A DNA stretch of 64,000 nt from Thauera sp. K11 (lineage in GTDB: Bacteria > Pseudomonadota > Gammaproteobacteria > Burkholderiales > Rhodocyclaceae), in NCBI RefSeq assembly GCF_002354895.1, contig NZ_CP023439.1, positions 1,984,001 through 2,048,000 of the forward strand, given 5' to 3'. The translations under genes and the position numbers were made by a program. Below are positions 10,801 to 18,617 of this stretch, piece after piece (within the stretch, counting starts at the first letter, position 1; each line of letters opens with the position of its first letter). The notes under the pieces are model-generated. The model did no database searches. It saw only the letters and a list, made by a program, of their open reading frames with translations, and was not told the DNA's origin.

Positions 10801-10858
10801 CCCGTATCAGGGAGGAGTCGTAGGCAATGAGGCGATCGATCCGCGCCTGTACAAGTAA
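7850..10858 (+). CDS. RHS/YD-repeat protein, C-terminal part with PD-(D/E)xK-like nuclease toxin tip
   Basis: One open frame of about 1,000 codons, entered from the broken segment and with no start of its own. From 7850 to about 10080 it is a run of YD repeats (YDALDRP, YDEAGRL/YDAVGRL-type units) that form the RHS shell. The RHS-core end motif follows: GLTFYRARYQHPGQGRFISRDP and SPYAYVANSPTNFVDPTGQ-type sequence near 10045-10180. After this the tip changes character: a hydrophobic segment (about 10190-10330), then at about 10430-10640 a restriction-endonuclease-like motif set with Glu in VHGEFD, Asp in NPDAVVG and Asp-Leu-Lys in FDLKTGK. This matches polymorphic-toxin nuclease tips of the REase fold. 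Base composition drops in the tip. A candidate immunity gene follows 9 bases after the stop. Confidence 0.75.
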   Translation, partial: DHDYDALDRPIKTPDGRGNTWASIYDDNGNPINVGLTISGAYLDGHYATWDDLDRLERKIDYAGNATLNSYNPLGHLAAVTGPDGYTLNFDRDPLGRITGAYNEEGHRVSLALDPDGRPRSSTDPNGLTTSYEYYDSTQDGQLKRTTLPTVSGQSQGRAIEIAQYDGAGRPTKLNAIAADGTIRDSYRFYDELGRLTRAVGPQVSASDTSRPVTCLVYTALGDVSEIWAGSTTDTASVTCNLADSNLKQQQSATWDDWGRKLTQTDPLGKVWKWTWNSHGELLTSQTPTQVVAGQTTTYAYGTKGASGETQGHLKTRTVPGAQTVTYTRNALGQVTKAETKDGSGAPVVAYDYGFDAAHRLATVTDSRGNKTLSYTWTPGGRLARVTDSDGHSTSFAYDAVGRLASLIAPNNETVSFVWDAGGRLVEKRLSSGLRTTQNWFEDGSLKDRKNLFGAATLSSHAYTLDAQGRRATHAENVGGTSKSWTYAYDYLDRLTSASDGTAETYGYDIYGNRRSKTKSGSTTAYLYDLAHQLSEIRSGSDTGALIGGAIHDADGHLTKLCEGTSATKSASDCTSSGTGATTLQLAWNAMDHLLTATRIGANAVTESYAYDDSGRRIRKTSGGATTYYLYDGDDIHAEWSGTLAGMPGAVYAHGAGTDEPILRLTGSTNSPAATQAAYLQDGLGSVIGTASATGTLTASQRFDAWGNKTAGSGTVPAYGYTGREPDATGLTFYRARYQHPGQGRFISRDPAGMVDAISPYAYVANSPTNFVDPTGQFLDIALDAGFIVYDIAVLGHDLIANGGKNWAVHTGALAADVAGAVIPFVTGAGQAYRAGNKLVDVARQADNAVPAGGSAATRGTKVHGEFDTALKNGAGGKNVSGEQPYVKGEWLQDKYRPKGSSNPDAVVGNPANPAAVFDLKTGKSGISNSQMTKYERNLPEGTPVYTVTPNGHNAPRPQSLSGMGAGLNTGYLGGQLVFGSDPVPYQGGVVGNEAIDPRLYK

Positions 10859-10867
10859 GCCGCCATA

Positions 10868-11674
10868 ATGCACAAGGCGCCTGAGATTGCACGGTTCGTC
10901 AGGACGCACCTGCGGACCGCGCTGCCGGAGTTTACTGGGCAATATAAGCAGCGAGATATCCTCCGAATGCGGGGGCATGTGGCGCAGTGGGTGTTCGTGG
11001 GTACAAGTCGTAGCGGATGGATAGACATTTCCCCGACCCTTTCCGTATTGGGGTCGAAGATTTATGAAAAGGATTTGGAGAGCAACAGGTGTAGAGATGG
11101 TTCTATTGACACTAACTCACTAATTAGTACGGTTGCCGCGCTGAAGTCTACGTCTGCCACCGCATTACGCCGATGGCAGTTTCGGCCAGAAACCCTGCTA
11201 GATGAGGCGTTTGCCGCCGAAATCCTCATCAGACTCAAGCAAGACTCACCGATTTCCTTCACCCAGCCGCTGGAAGATGAGGCCATCGACAAGGCCTTGC
11301 GCTGGTTTGGCAAGGACGGTTACTGGCTTGCCCATCTTTTTCTTGCCTACTTCAACATGACCCGTGGCGCCCCCACGGCGCGCAAGGACTTGGCTCAGGC
11401 CTTCGATCTATTCCGTCGCAACAGTCGCCTGTCGACAGACAAGCCTCTGCACGATTGGGAAGAAGCCTTGCTGGCCCGCTTCCGGGAACTGGAATCCCGC
11501 TTGGACCGCACCGACTGCATTGCACTCTGCCGGGCGGACGCCGAAGAGCACGCCCGGTTGCTGAAACTGCCGCCCATCGTCTGGCCCCCCGAATGGCCGG
11601 AGTCGATGCTGCCCTGGCCGACGGAGCCGGACAGCTTGGCTTCCTGGGTGGGCCGACTCTTCAGAAAGCCATGA
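10868..11674 (+). CDS. Candidate immunity protein for the RHS nuclease tip
   Basis: A 268-residue soluble protein without signal peptide or membrane segment, starting 9 bases after the RHS stop codon. I recognise no family; the immunity role is inferred from position and is the usual arrangement for polymorphic toxins. The gene is a mosaic. The first 430 bases or so are AT-richer, like the toxin tip. The last third is GC-rich and carries an Arg/Glu-rich helix (LARFRELESRLDR) and an ALCRADAEEHARLL motif. The same C-terminal block reappears in the remnant at 15787-16014, which suggests a conserved tail that is shared between immunity genes of different toxins. Confidence 0.6.
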   Translation: MHKAPEIARFVRTHLRTALPEFTGQYKQRDILRMRGHVAQWVFVGTSRSGWIDISPTLSVLGSKIYEKDLESNRCRDGSIDTNSLISTVAALKSTSATALRRWQFRPETLLDEAFAAEILIRLKQDSPISFTQPLEDEAIDKALRWFGKDGYWLAHLFLAYFNMTRGAPTARKDLAQAFDLFRRNSRLSTDKPLHDWEEALLARFRELESRLDRTDCIALCRADAEEHARLLKLPPIVWPPEWPESMLPWPTEPDSLASWVGRLFRKP

Positions 11675-11728
11675 TTGTATGCCCTCGCATAGACTTGACC
11701 GCTCTTGACCGCCGTGCCGGGGCGCGAC

Positions 11729-12721
11729 TCACCGCGGCACCGGGCGGCTCCCGGATGTCATGTGGTCGACCAAGACCCGGGTCGCATTGACCACCGCCTC
11801 GAAGCGCTCGATCTGTTCCGACAGCCGCGTAAGCTCCGCCTGCTGCGGACGCGACGGCACCCCCCGGCACCAGCGCGCCACCTGCTCGCGGTAGGTGGGC
11901 ACCATTTCCAGCTGGTTTTCGCACAGCCGCCGGGATCGTTGCAGGGTGGCCGCATCCAGACACTGCGGACGTGCCATCGCCGCCTGTAGAGATGCGTGCA
12001 AGTCCTCCGCCCCGGCCAACTCCTCCGCCATGACCAGGGCGATCATGGGCAGCATCGACAAGGGCTGCCAGTTCGGTTTCGACGCTGGTGCCGACTCCTG
12101 AGCGGCCCCGGTGTCGCCGGTTGCCGGCGTGGGCGTCGGCGCCAGTTCCATCCGATCGTTTGCCAGGTCCAGGTAGGACGGGTCGCCGCGGCAGACCCAC
12201 TCCAAGACCCACCCCGGCGGCTCCGGCCGGCGCCGGAACTGGGCAAGGGCATCGTCGTATTGAGCGGCCGTCGTAGCCGACCGCGCGATGCGCGGCCAAT
12301 TCTCGGCCAGTCCGCTCCGGATCACTTTTCCGCCCTCGTCCCGAAAGGCCGTCACGAGTTGTGCCGGATCAATAACCAGGATGAAATAGTTCCCTTCGTC
12401 GATCAGGTGACGCAACACGACGCGCACCCCGGGATCACTCGGGTTGACGACGACATGGTAGGTCGCGAAGCCTGGGAAATCGAAGGCCAGGTGAACCACC
12501 TCGTACTGGCTAGTCCCCAGCAGGGTATGGCCAAACTCGAACCCGTGGTTAGTGATGTCCGCCGGCAGCGCCACCCCGGGCCGCAGAGCGATCAGCGCAT
12601 AGGTTTCCTTGCGCTCCTCGACGAGGCCCAGGGCGCAGCAGGGGGACGGAGAATCCACGAAGTCCTGGGCGAAGCGCCGATTGAGGGTCAGCTTGGGCAG
12701 GAGGGGGACAACGTTGCTCAT
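11729..12721 (-). CDS. Hypothetical protein downstream of the Tn3-family transposase
   Basis: A 330-residue soluble protein with no family that I recognise. The N-terminal half (about 1-170) looks like a compact alpha/beta domain (LVEERKETYALIALRPG, GNYFILVIDPAQLVTAF). A Pro/Thr/Ala-rich linker lies near 190-215. The C-terminal part is helical and Arg-rich, with PQQAELTRLSEQIERFEAVV as a likely coiled coil. It lies 49 bases downstream of the transposase gene on the same strand, so it is probably co-transcribed and may be a passenger or accessory gene of the transposon. No resolvase motif is present. Confidence 0.6.
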   Translation of the reverse strand: MSNVVPLLPKLTLNRRFAQDFVDSPSPCCALGLVEERKETYALIALRPGVALPADITNHGFEFGHTLLGTSQYEVVHLAFDFPGFATYHVVVNPSDPGVRVVLRHLIDEGNYFILVIDPAQLVTAFRDEGGKVIRSGLAENWPRIARSATTAAQYDDALAQFRRRPEPPGWVLEWVCRGDPSYLDLANDRMELAPTPTPATGDTGAAQESAPASKPNWQPLSMLPMIALVMAEELAGAEDLHASLQAAMARPQCLDAATLQRSRRLCENQLEMVPTYREQVARWCRGVPSRPQQAELTRLSEQIERFEAVVNATRVLVDHMTSGSRPVPR

Positions 12722-12770
12722 CGGCAGTCTTTCATGGCGGAATTCGTTGCAGGTCTGATCGCCAAGAACG

Positions 12771-15719
12771 TCAGGCGGCCAGCGGGAGCCGCCGGCTCAT
12801 GTCCAGCTCGATCCGCCCGTAGGGGTTCACGTGGTGGTATATGAGGGGCGACAGCGCCCGCCAATCTTCTGCCGTCATGCGGTCACGCCAGCCGGGGTCG
12901 GCGAGGACCTCCTGGATGAAGAGCGTATTCACGTAGACCAGGCAGGCCTGCAAGAGGTGCAGCGAGAGCACGGCGAGCTCCTGGTCCTCGACGCGATTGG
13001 TCGCCATCTCGCCCTTCTCGCCGTAAAAGATGAAGTCGTTGGCGCTATTCCAGTTCTCCACCACGTTCAGGCCTTCGTGGATTTCGTGGCGCAGGCCTTC
13101 GTCGTGCAGGTAGCGGCAGAGAAACACCGTCTTGATCGCCTTGCCCAGCTCGGCCAGGGCCTGGTAGGTGGGATGCTGGACGTTGTTGCGGGTGAAGCGG
13201 CGCAGGATGGCCTCGGGCTCCGCCGTCCCGAGCCGTAGGGCAGTGGTGTACTTGATGATTTCGTCGTACTGCTGACGGATCAGGTCCCACTTGATGGCCC
13301 GCGTCAGGACCGGTTCGAGTTGCGCGTAACGCTCGGCGTCGGCCGCCGCCGGCAGGTAGAGCTTCTGCCGGGCGATGGTCTTGAGGCGGGGCAGGAGGTC
13401 GAAGCCCAGGATGTAGCTGAAGGCGAAGGCGACTTCGCTCTGGCCATGGCTGTCCACGTACTGCTGCTCGATCTCCATCGTCGTGCAGTGGCGCAGCACG
13501 CCCTCCATCATGGCCGCCACTTCGGAGGACGAGCAGCGCTTGAGCTGGGAGTAGATACAGGTCGAGTTCTCGTCCACGTGCCAATAGATCATGACGCCGC
13601 GCCCGCCGTAGCGAGCGTGCCATTCGGTCATCAGGTTCTGGTCGTAAGCTCCGAACTGCTTGGAGTCGGAGGCGCAGGCGGTGGTGGCGTCGCCCCAGAT
13701 GGCGGGCTGGCGGATGCGGAAGGTGCCATTGACGATGTCGGCGACTGCCGCCCGCAGTGCTTCCTTGTTGAAGTAGCGGCGCTTCACGTAGCGCAGTTCG
13801 TCGAAGGTGACGCTGGGCTGCTGGCTGGCCACCCGCTTCAAGCCGACGTTGGTGCCGATGCCGAACAGGCAGAGCAGCAAGCGGCGTTGCAATACGGCTG
13901 GGTCCAGCGCCTCGCGGCTGGCCGCCGTGCGGAAGGACGCACTGAAGTTCACGCGCAGGTCGACTTCCTTGACGATGTCGATCAGTTCCACGTCGGACCA
14001 ACGCCGGCCGATCTCGCGCTTCAACGCGGCCGTGTTGGGCGGCTCCACCAGGGGATCGAAGGGGGTGAGATGGATGGTGTTCTTGCCTTGCTTCCGGAGC
14101 CGCACCTTGGGATTCTTCGCCAGGCCGTCGTGGAAGGTCTTGAGCCACCGGTGCATGGCGGCTTGCACCTGGTCGATGAACACTTCGGGATCCTTGGGTG
14201 CTTTGAGCAGGTCGTAGTAGGTGTCACGCTTGGCGTCGAAGTCGGCGGGCAGATCCGCTTCAGGGTCGCGGTAGCGATCGGCACCTTCGACCCAGATCTC
14301 CTTGGTGCGCAGCCGTTTACGCAGGGCCCGCAGCACACAGACTTCGTAGTCGATGCGATTGACCCGCTCGGTCCCGTCCTTGGCCCGTTCGACGATAATG
14401 TGGTGCCATTTCTTCGGCACGACGCCTTCGAGCGGCACCTCGTCGGCCTCGTAGTATTGCCGCCGGCTGTCGCGATGGGCCTGCAGCACGGCAAGGGCGT
14501 CGATCACCGGGCGATGCACCGTATTGTTGGAACGGAAGGCCAGCACGTCCAGGACCGGCATCAGGGCGCTGCGATAGCCGTGGCTGTAGGAGGAGCGCAT
14601 CGTCTCCTGAACCTGGCGCTCGACATCGAGCCCGAGGGCGCCGAACTCGGCTACCAACTCCTGGAGCGTCTTCTGGCTGACCACGGGGTAGACCACTTCC
14701 TTGATCACCCCGTCCGGCTCGTCGGCCGTCGCTTCAGCCAGCTTGAACAGCAGCCGGGCCTTGCCGCGCACTTTCTTGAAGGCGGCGAACTGTTGCTTGT
14801 CGATTTTCTTTTCGGCGCGGGTGCCGATGTTGTGGATGAGTTGCAGCAGCATGTCGACCAGGGCGTCGGTCAGCTGTTGCCGCCGGCGCCAGCAGAACAT
14901 GGCCACCAGGCTGTAACGGATCGGCGCCGGGTGGCGACGCAGTTCGCGGATCGATTCGGTGGCGCAGCGCTGCCGGAACTGGTCGATGAACTTGCCGGGC
15001 ACGCCCTGGAACACGTCGGCTGCAAGGCCGATGGCATCGATAGCTTGGCGCCGGGCGATGCCGGCGAGGAGATTGTCGCGACCGGGTTTGCCGAGGTCAG
15101 CCTTGAGATGGACGAAGCTCGGGGCGGCGGTCGTCGGTTCCGGTACGTTGTCATCGCCGGGGTCGTCGCCCGCCAGCAACTGGTCGATGGCGATGCGGCT
15201 GGCCACCGAGAGGCGGCCGTGGATCATTTCCTGAAGACGGGTCGTGTAGGCGTGCAGCGTGGAACGGATGACACGATCCAAGTGGTCGAGCGCCGGCGGT
15301 TCCAGGTGTTGCGCGTTGCACCACTCCAGGGCGAGGTCGCGGCCGTGGCGGGCCTGGGGGTCGAAGGGGAGGACGTCGCTGGCCAGCCACTCGGCCAAGC
15401 GCCGAAGATCGGGGCCGGTGCTCGGGCGGTATCCCAAGATGGCGCGGATGCTTCGGCGCTGCCGCCGTCCCTGGCGACCGTCGAGCTCAAATTCAGCGAA
15501 GCCGTCCGTGGAGGCGCCGAGTTGCATGGCGATCCACGCCAGTGCAATGGGATCGATTTCGCGGTAGTGCTCGGGAAAGCGACCGTGGTTTTCCATGAAC
15601 TTGAACTGCACCGCGAAGGCCAAGCGACCCTTGTCCGTCATTCCGGGTAGCAGCGCCAACTCGTCGGCGGTCAGCGTCCATTGCTCCTGCAACTCGATGT
15701 CGGTCCACGATTGCGCCAT
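12771..15719 (-). CDS. tnpA: Tn3-family transposase TnpA
   Basis: About 982 residues, the usual length for the family, which makes and joins the DNA strand breaks in replicative transposition. Start ATG 15719 ([10 protein letters not shown]) is preferred over an upstream ATG at 15767 because the family N-terminus matches here ([20 protein letters not shown], a DUF4158-type domain). The C-terminal DDE domain is visible in [75 protein letters not shown] blocks, the last holding the conserved D and the final E region near [14 protein letters not shown]. The reading frame is intact. No serine resolvase is adjacent; a TnpT/TnpS-like pair lies at 20-23.9 kb. Confidence 0.92.
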   Translation of the reverse strand: MAQSWTDIELQEQWTLTADELALLPGMTDKGRLAFAVQFKFMENHGRFPEHYREIDPIALAWIAMQLGASTDGFAEFELDGRQGRRQRRSIRAILGYRPSTGPDLRRLAEWLASDVLPFDPQARHGRDLALEWCNAQHLEPPALDHLDRVIRSTLHAYTTRLQEMIHGRLSVASRIAIDQLLAGDDPGDDNVPEPTTAAPSFVHLKADLGKPGRDNLLAGIARRQAIDAIGLAADVFQGVPGKFIDQFRQRCATESIRELRRHPAPIRYSLVAMFCWRRRQQLTDALVDMLLQLIHNIGTRAEKKIDKQQFAAFKKVRGKARLLFKLAEATADEPDGVIKEVVYPVVSQKTLQELVAEFGALGLDVERQVQETMRSSYSHGYRSALMPVLDVLAFRSNNTVHRPVIDALAVLQAHRDSRRQYYEADEVPLEGVVPKKWHHIIVERAKDGTERVNRIDYEVCVLRALRKRLRTKEIWVEGADRYRDPEADLPADFDAKRDTYYDLLKAPKDPEVFIDQVQAAMHRWLKTFHDGLAKNPKVRLRKQGKNTIHLTPFDPLVEPPNTAALKREIGRRWSDVELIDIVKEVDLRVNFSASFRTAASREALDPAVLQRRLLLCLFGIGTNVGLKRVASQQPSVTFDELRYVKRRYFNKEALRAAVADIVNGTFRIRQPAIWGDATTACASDSKQFGAYDQNLMTEWHARYGGRGVMIYWHVDENSTCIYSQLKRCSSSEVAAMMEGVLRHCTTMEIEQQYVDSHGQSEVAFAFSYILGFDLLPRLKTIARQKLYLPAAADAERYAQLEPVLTRAIKWDLIRQQYDEIIKYTTALRLGTAEPEAILRRFTRNNVQHPTYQALAELGKAIKTVFLCRYLHDEGLRHEIHEGLNVVENWNSANDFIFYGEKGEMATNRVEDQELAVLSLHLLQACLVYVNTLFIQEVLADPGWRDRMTAEDWRALSPLIYHHVNPYGRIELDMSRRLPLAA

Positions 15720-15786
15720 GACAAGCTCCGTCAATGCGAATGGACGGATTATATGAGGCAACGTCACCGAAGCAATGCAGTCTGCA

Positions 15787-16014
15787 TCATGACATGCTTA
15801 TATGGCCTCGAATTGCAGCTTCGCTCCCACTACCCCCGATAGGAGGAAGGCCCAGCAGTCTGGCGTGTTCTTCGGCGTTCGCTCGGCACAGCGCAATGCA
15901 GTCCGGGCGGTCCAGACGGGATTCGAGTTTCTGGAAGCGGGCATATAGCGCTTCCTCAAAATCAAATTCGGCGCGGATGACCCGCCCGAGCGCGTCGCGG
16001 TTATAGCTCAGCAT
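15787..16014 (-). pseudogene. Remnant joining an RHS-like repeat to the conserved tail of the immunity gene
   Basis: The minus-strand reading starts with SYNRDALGRVIRAEF, which fits a YD repeat, and runs straight into EALYARFQKLESRLDR and IALCRANAEEHARLLGLPPI. The latter matches the tail of the gene at 10868-11674 almost residue for residue. After LPPI the homology stops at the Tn3-type repeat and the frame runs into unrelated sequence (stop at 15787). The piece therefore looks like the scar of a deletion that removed toxin tip and immunity N-terminus, later cut by the transposon. It belongs to the inverted second copy of the exosortase-RHS locus. Confidence 0.6.
15797..15836 (-). repeat. Probable terminal inverted repeat of the Tn3-family element
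   Basis: Read outward to inward on the minus strand this 40-base stretch begins GGGG and ends ATATAAG, the classic border of Tn3-family terminal repeats (about 38 bases, GGGG...TAAG). It lies just upstream of tnpA. Homology of the neighbouring immunity remnant stops exactly where this repeat begins, as expected for an insertion border. I did not find a matching copy at the other end near 11.7 kb. Confidence 0.55.
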
Positions 16015-16062
16015 CCGGCACCTTCGAAATAGCCGGGAGCCTGATTAGATTCCCGTTCGTGC

Positions 16063-16077
16063 ATTTATCTGATAAAT
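16063..16077. promoter_or_regulatory. Palindrome before the toxin-antitoxin operon (likely autoregulatory operator)
   Basis: A perfect 15-base palindrome, ATTTATC-T-GATAAAT, lies 47 bases before the antitoxin start, followed by a related half-site TATCTTATC near 16088. Type II antitoxins usually repress their own promoter through such sites. The surrounding 60 bases are clearly AT-richer than the genes. Confidence 0.5.
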
Positions 16078-16124
16078 TTCACCCTCGTATCTTATCGTTT
16101 TCCATCACCAGCGCGGGCGATTGC

Positions 16125-16580
16125 ATGAGCACCCACACCATTGATACCGCGATGGCTCGCCGCATGGTCGAAGCGCAGGCGATCCGGGGCGCATCCATCA
16201 TCGGCCAGCCCGGCGGTTGGTCGATCATGCTGAAAATGGGCATGACCGAAAAGCCGCTCGGCACGCAGCGCACCGACAAGCCGCGCACCTGGCGCAGTCT
16301 CGATACCTGCGTCGCCTATCTGCGCAACGAACTGCACATCGTCCGTGTCGACATGCTGGACGCCAGCAACCACAGCGAGGCCGACACCGGCCGCCGGCGG
16401 GCCGACACCGCCGAGCGGATGAAGCGCGCCCACGAGGCCGCCGCTTATGATGCGTGGTTCCGCGCCCAGGTGCAGGCGAGCATCGACGATCCCCGGCCGA
16501 GCATTCCGCACGAGGAAGTCATGGCCGAGTTTGCAGAACGCCGGGCGGCGCTTCGTAAGAAGATCGACGCCGCCAGATGA
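16125..16580 (+). CDS. Putative antitoxin of a type II toxin-antitoxin pair
   Basis: A 151-residue protein whose gene overlaps the ParE/RelE-type toxin by four bases (ATGA), the usual antitoxin-first arrangement. The C-terminal half is highly charged and helical (RRRADTAERMKRAHEAAAYD, then IPHEEVMAEFAERRAALRKK), which fits the toxin-wrapping tail of antitoxins. The N-terminal part (GASIIGQPGGWSIMLKMG) is a short beta-rich segment that I cannot assign. Start ATG 16125 was chosen because the palindrome at 16063 then lies at operator distance. Similar pairs are often carried by Tn3-family elements, but this one lies outside the terminal repeat at 15797. Confidence 0.7.
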   Translation: MSTHTIDTAMARRMVEAQAIRGASIIGQPGGWSIMLKMGMTEKPLGTQRTDKPRTWRSLDTCVAYLRNELHIVRVDMLDASNHSEADTGRRRADTAERMKRAHEAAAYDAWFRAQVQASIDDPRPSIPHEEVMAEFAERRAALRKKIDAAR

Positions 16581-16870
16581 CGCGGATCATTTGGCGCCCT
16601 GCAGCCCGTGAGGACCGGGCCGCGATCATGGACTACATCGCCGAGGACAACCCGGTTGCCGCGTTGGACCTGGACGAACTGATCGAGGAAAAGACCAATG
16701 CCCTGGCCGACCATCCCAGGCTCTACAAGCCGGGTCGGATGAAGGGCACGCGGGAAATGGTCGTCCATCCCAACTACGTCGTCGTGTACCAGGAGAACAG
16801 CAAGGCCAAGACCGTGACCATCGTGCGCGTGCTCCATGCGGCGCAGCAGTGGCCGCCGGCCAAGTCCTGA
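16577..16870 (+). CDS. ParE/RelE-superfamily toxin
   Basis: A 97-residue protein with the typical start TRIIWRPAAREDRAAIMDYIA and core motifs DELIEEKTNALADHP, LYKPGRMKGTREMVVHPNY and VVYQ, ending in the IVRVLHAAQQWP strand-helix that is diagnostic of the ParE branch. ParE toxins inhibit gyrase whereas RelE toxins cleave mRNA; the RVLHAAQ-type C-terminus favours ParE. The gene overlaps the antitoxin gene by four bases. Immediately downstream the scrap of the second surface-protein gene begins, so the pair sits at a deletion breakpoint. Confidence 0.85.
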   Translation: MTRIIWRPAAREDRAAIMDYIAEDNPVAALDLDELIEEKTNALADHPRLYKPGRMKGTREMVVHPNYVVVYQENSKAKTVTIVRVLHAAQQWPPAKS

Positions 16871-16918
16871 TTTGCAGTTTTACGATTAAGCGGAAATTCA
16901 CATATATTGCGGAGAGGC

Positions 16919-17062
16919 AGCCCATGCTGCCCGCCCGCATCGCCTCGACGGCGCCTGCGGTCGCCTGGATCTCCAGACCCCGCTGCCCGCCAAAGGAGCC
17001 GCCCCCCTTCTGGGTCTGCACCAGCCATTTCAGGCCCCTGGCACGGGCATCGTCGACGGACC
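16919..17062 (-). pseudogene. Fragment of a second terpene-cyclase-fold surface-protein gene
   Basis: About 47 codons on the minus strand (SVDDARARGLKWLVQTQKGG, then GSFGGQRGLEIQATAGAVEA) match residues 23-70 of the protein at 1888-3387 almost exactly. Signal peptide and start codon are missing: the match begins directly inside the end of the exosortase-partner gene. After MRAGSMG it runs into unrelated AT-rich sequence next to the toxin gene. Two deletions therefore trimmed both ends. Its position downstream of an exosortase pair copies the order at 585-3387. Confidence 0.8.
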
Positions 17063-17641
17063 CGTAGGCGATCGCCCGCCCCGCACCGCGGCGAGCGCCG
17101 CCACCAGGGCCAGCACATAGCGCCCGCCGCCATGGACGAAGGACTTCCACGCCAGCAGCGGGGAGGCCGTCCCCGGGGCGAGCGCATCGAGCACCGTCCG
17201 CCACAGCTCGCCCGCGAGCACGCAGGGCACGTCGGCCAGCACCAGTATCGCCAGCAGGGGCGCGAGCAGGAGCAGCCGCAAGGGGTACTCGGAGTAGCGC
17301 TGCGCAGGCCAGGCGAACGCGGCGGTGAGCATCACCAGCGGCCCTTGCAGCGCATGCGCGGTCAGGGTCGACACGTTCCCCACCCCGCGCGGGTCCATTT
17401 CCAGGACCCGTCCGTCGAGCAGGAAGAACGGTTTCCACGCCACCGTGGCACGCACCACGCGGTCGGCGCCTTCGTGATCCAGGGCGAGCGTGAGCAGGTC
17501 GAAGTCGTCCATCAACCAGGAAAACACCGCGCGATACGCCGGCAGCCAGGCTTCGACCAGCGCCTGCCCGTAGTGCACCGCCAGCACGGCGAGCCCCCCG
17601 CCCGCCAGCGCCAGGCGCAGCGCAACCCGTGCCGGGTTCAT
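17030..17641 (-). CDS. Exosortase-partner multi-pass membrane protein (copy 2)
   Basis: A 203-residue membrane protein that parallels the gene at 1117-1773: an ALVEAW helix near residue 27, ALDHEGADRV near 52, hydrophobic segments at about 10-22, 100-112, 122-142 and 172-186, and the FVHGGGRYVL motif near 170. It starts four bases before the end of the exosortase gene (ATGA overlap), tighter than in copy 1. The last residues (after AAVRGG) are not homologous, because a deletion fused its 3' end to the surface-protein fragment; the native C-terminus is probably lost or altered by a few residues. Confidence 0.65.
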   Translation of the reverse strand: MNPARVALRLALAGGGLAVLAVHYGQALVEAWLPAYRAVFSWLMDDFDLLTLALDHEGADRVVRATVAWKPFFLLDGRVLEMDPRGVGNVSTLTAHALQGPLVMLTAAFAWPAQRYSEYPLRLLLLAPLLAILVLADVPCVLAGELWRTVLDALAPGTASPLLAWKSFVHGGGRYVLALVAALAAVRGGRSPTGPSTMPVPGA

Positions 17642-18228
17642 CTACACTGCGCCGCGGGCGCGGCGGCGGGCGCGCGCTCCAGCCACACGAAGAAGAAGGC
17701 CGCCACCGCAGCGACGAGCAGCAGCGGCGCGATCAGCCCGTGCAGCATCTCGAACAGGCCGGGGTCGCTGCGAAAGGAATAGAAGAGGGCGATGATGCGG
17801 ACCTGGTTCAAGGCGAACACCATCGCGGCGCCGACCGCCAGCCCCGCCAGTCGCCGGCGCCACGACAGCGGCGCCACCAGCATGGCGCTGGCCATCAGGA
17901 ACATCACGTCCGCCCCCTCGCAGCCGTTGAGCACGTTGATGCCACCGCCCGGCGCCCGCAGCCGCGATCCCGCAGCCTCGACCCCGAGCGCGGGATCGGC
18001 GGCATCGATCAGCCACGCCGCGGTCCCCACCGTCGCCCGGTCGATGACCAGGCGCTCGACCCAGCCGCCGCGCCCGGCATCGTAGGCGCCCAGCATCACG
18101 GCAAACAGCAGCACGAACAGCACCACCCGCACGAGCAGGCCGCGCCGGGAACCGGAGGGCGGTTCGGCGTCCGGTCCGGATTCGCCGGGCCAGTAGGGCA
18201 CACCGGAGGACGAGCGCGGCAGGGTCAT
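17638..18228 (-). CDS. Exosortase/archaeosortase-family transpeptidase (copy 2)
   Basis: A 196-residue polytopic membrane protein with the exosortase triad: Cys103 in NGCEG, Arg144 in NQVRI and His163 in EMLHG. The GGGINVLNGCEG and WRRRLAGLAVG blocks match copy 1 at 585-1154. Start ATG 18228 has GGAAGG at good spacing. No intact substrate gene remains in this locus, since only a fragment survives at 16919-17062. It could still act on the copy 1 substrate or be on its way to loss. The PEP-CTERM gene at 18618 is adjacent, but its PEP box is of another class. Confidence 0.8.
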   Translation of the reverse strand: MTLPRSSSGVPYWPGESGPDAEPPSGSRRGLLVRVVLFVLLFAVMLGAYDAGRGGWVERLVIDRATVGTAAWLIDAADPALGVEAAGSRLRAPGGGINVLNGCEGADVMFLMASAMLVAPLSWRRRLAGLAVGAAMVFALNQVRIIALFYSFRSDPGLFEMLHGLIAPLLLVAAVAAFFFVWLERAPAAAPAAQCR

Positions 18229-18517
18229 GGATGCCTTCCAAAGCCGATAGAGGAAGACACAAGCCTACGCCACGATCATGAAAACGGGATGTCGATGAAC
18301 TGACGAGCAGAGCAGGGGGCGTGGATCGGCGGGCAGATGTGAAGGGCGCCCGCGCACCCGGCGGCGCCCCGCCGCGCCCGCGCTGCAGCGTCAAACGGGC
18401 TGTCCCCTTCTGGAGTATTTCCTGTTTGTCGGAATATTTTACACGGCTCTTCTTTTTGTATTTTTCATTACACTTTCCAATTTCTTAGGTTATTGTTTTT
18501 AATATATTTTTTTGATA

Positions 18518-18533
18518 TGGACCAGTTTTTGCA
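18518..18533 (+). promoter_or_regulatory. Candidate sigma-54 (-24/-12) promoter of the PEP-CTERM gene
   Basis: TGGACCAGTTTTTGCA carries GG and GC in exact sigma-54 spacing (10 bases between them), in an AT-rich stretch 84 bases before the start codon. In Zoogloea and relatives PEP-CTERM genes are controlled by RpoN and the PrsK/PrsR system, so a sigma-54 promoter here fits known biology. The 380-base gap 18229-18617 holds nothing else that I can name. Confidence 0.6.
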
Positions 18534-18617
18534 TGAAAGGCGGAAGATTTTCGGAATAGACCGGCCGCATGCCGGTCACCCGTATTCTTGCCACACCTTC
18601 CCGATTGGAGACGTACT

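Noticed and set aside
11675..11760. Possible left terminal repeat of the Tn3-type element
   Set aside because: GGGGCGCGACTC near 11719 begins like a Tn3 end but does not match the repeat at 15797-15836 and lacks a TAAG border.
13320..15650. 776-codon plus-strand frame opposite the Tn3 transposase
   Set aside because: Antisense shadow of a strongly conserved transposase gene; long antisense frames are common in GC-rich DNA.
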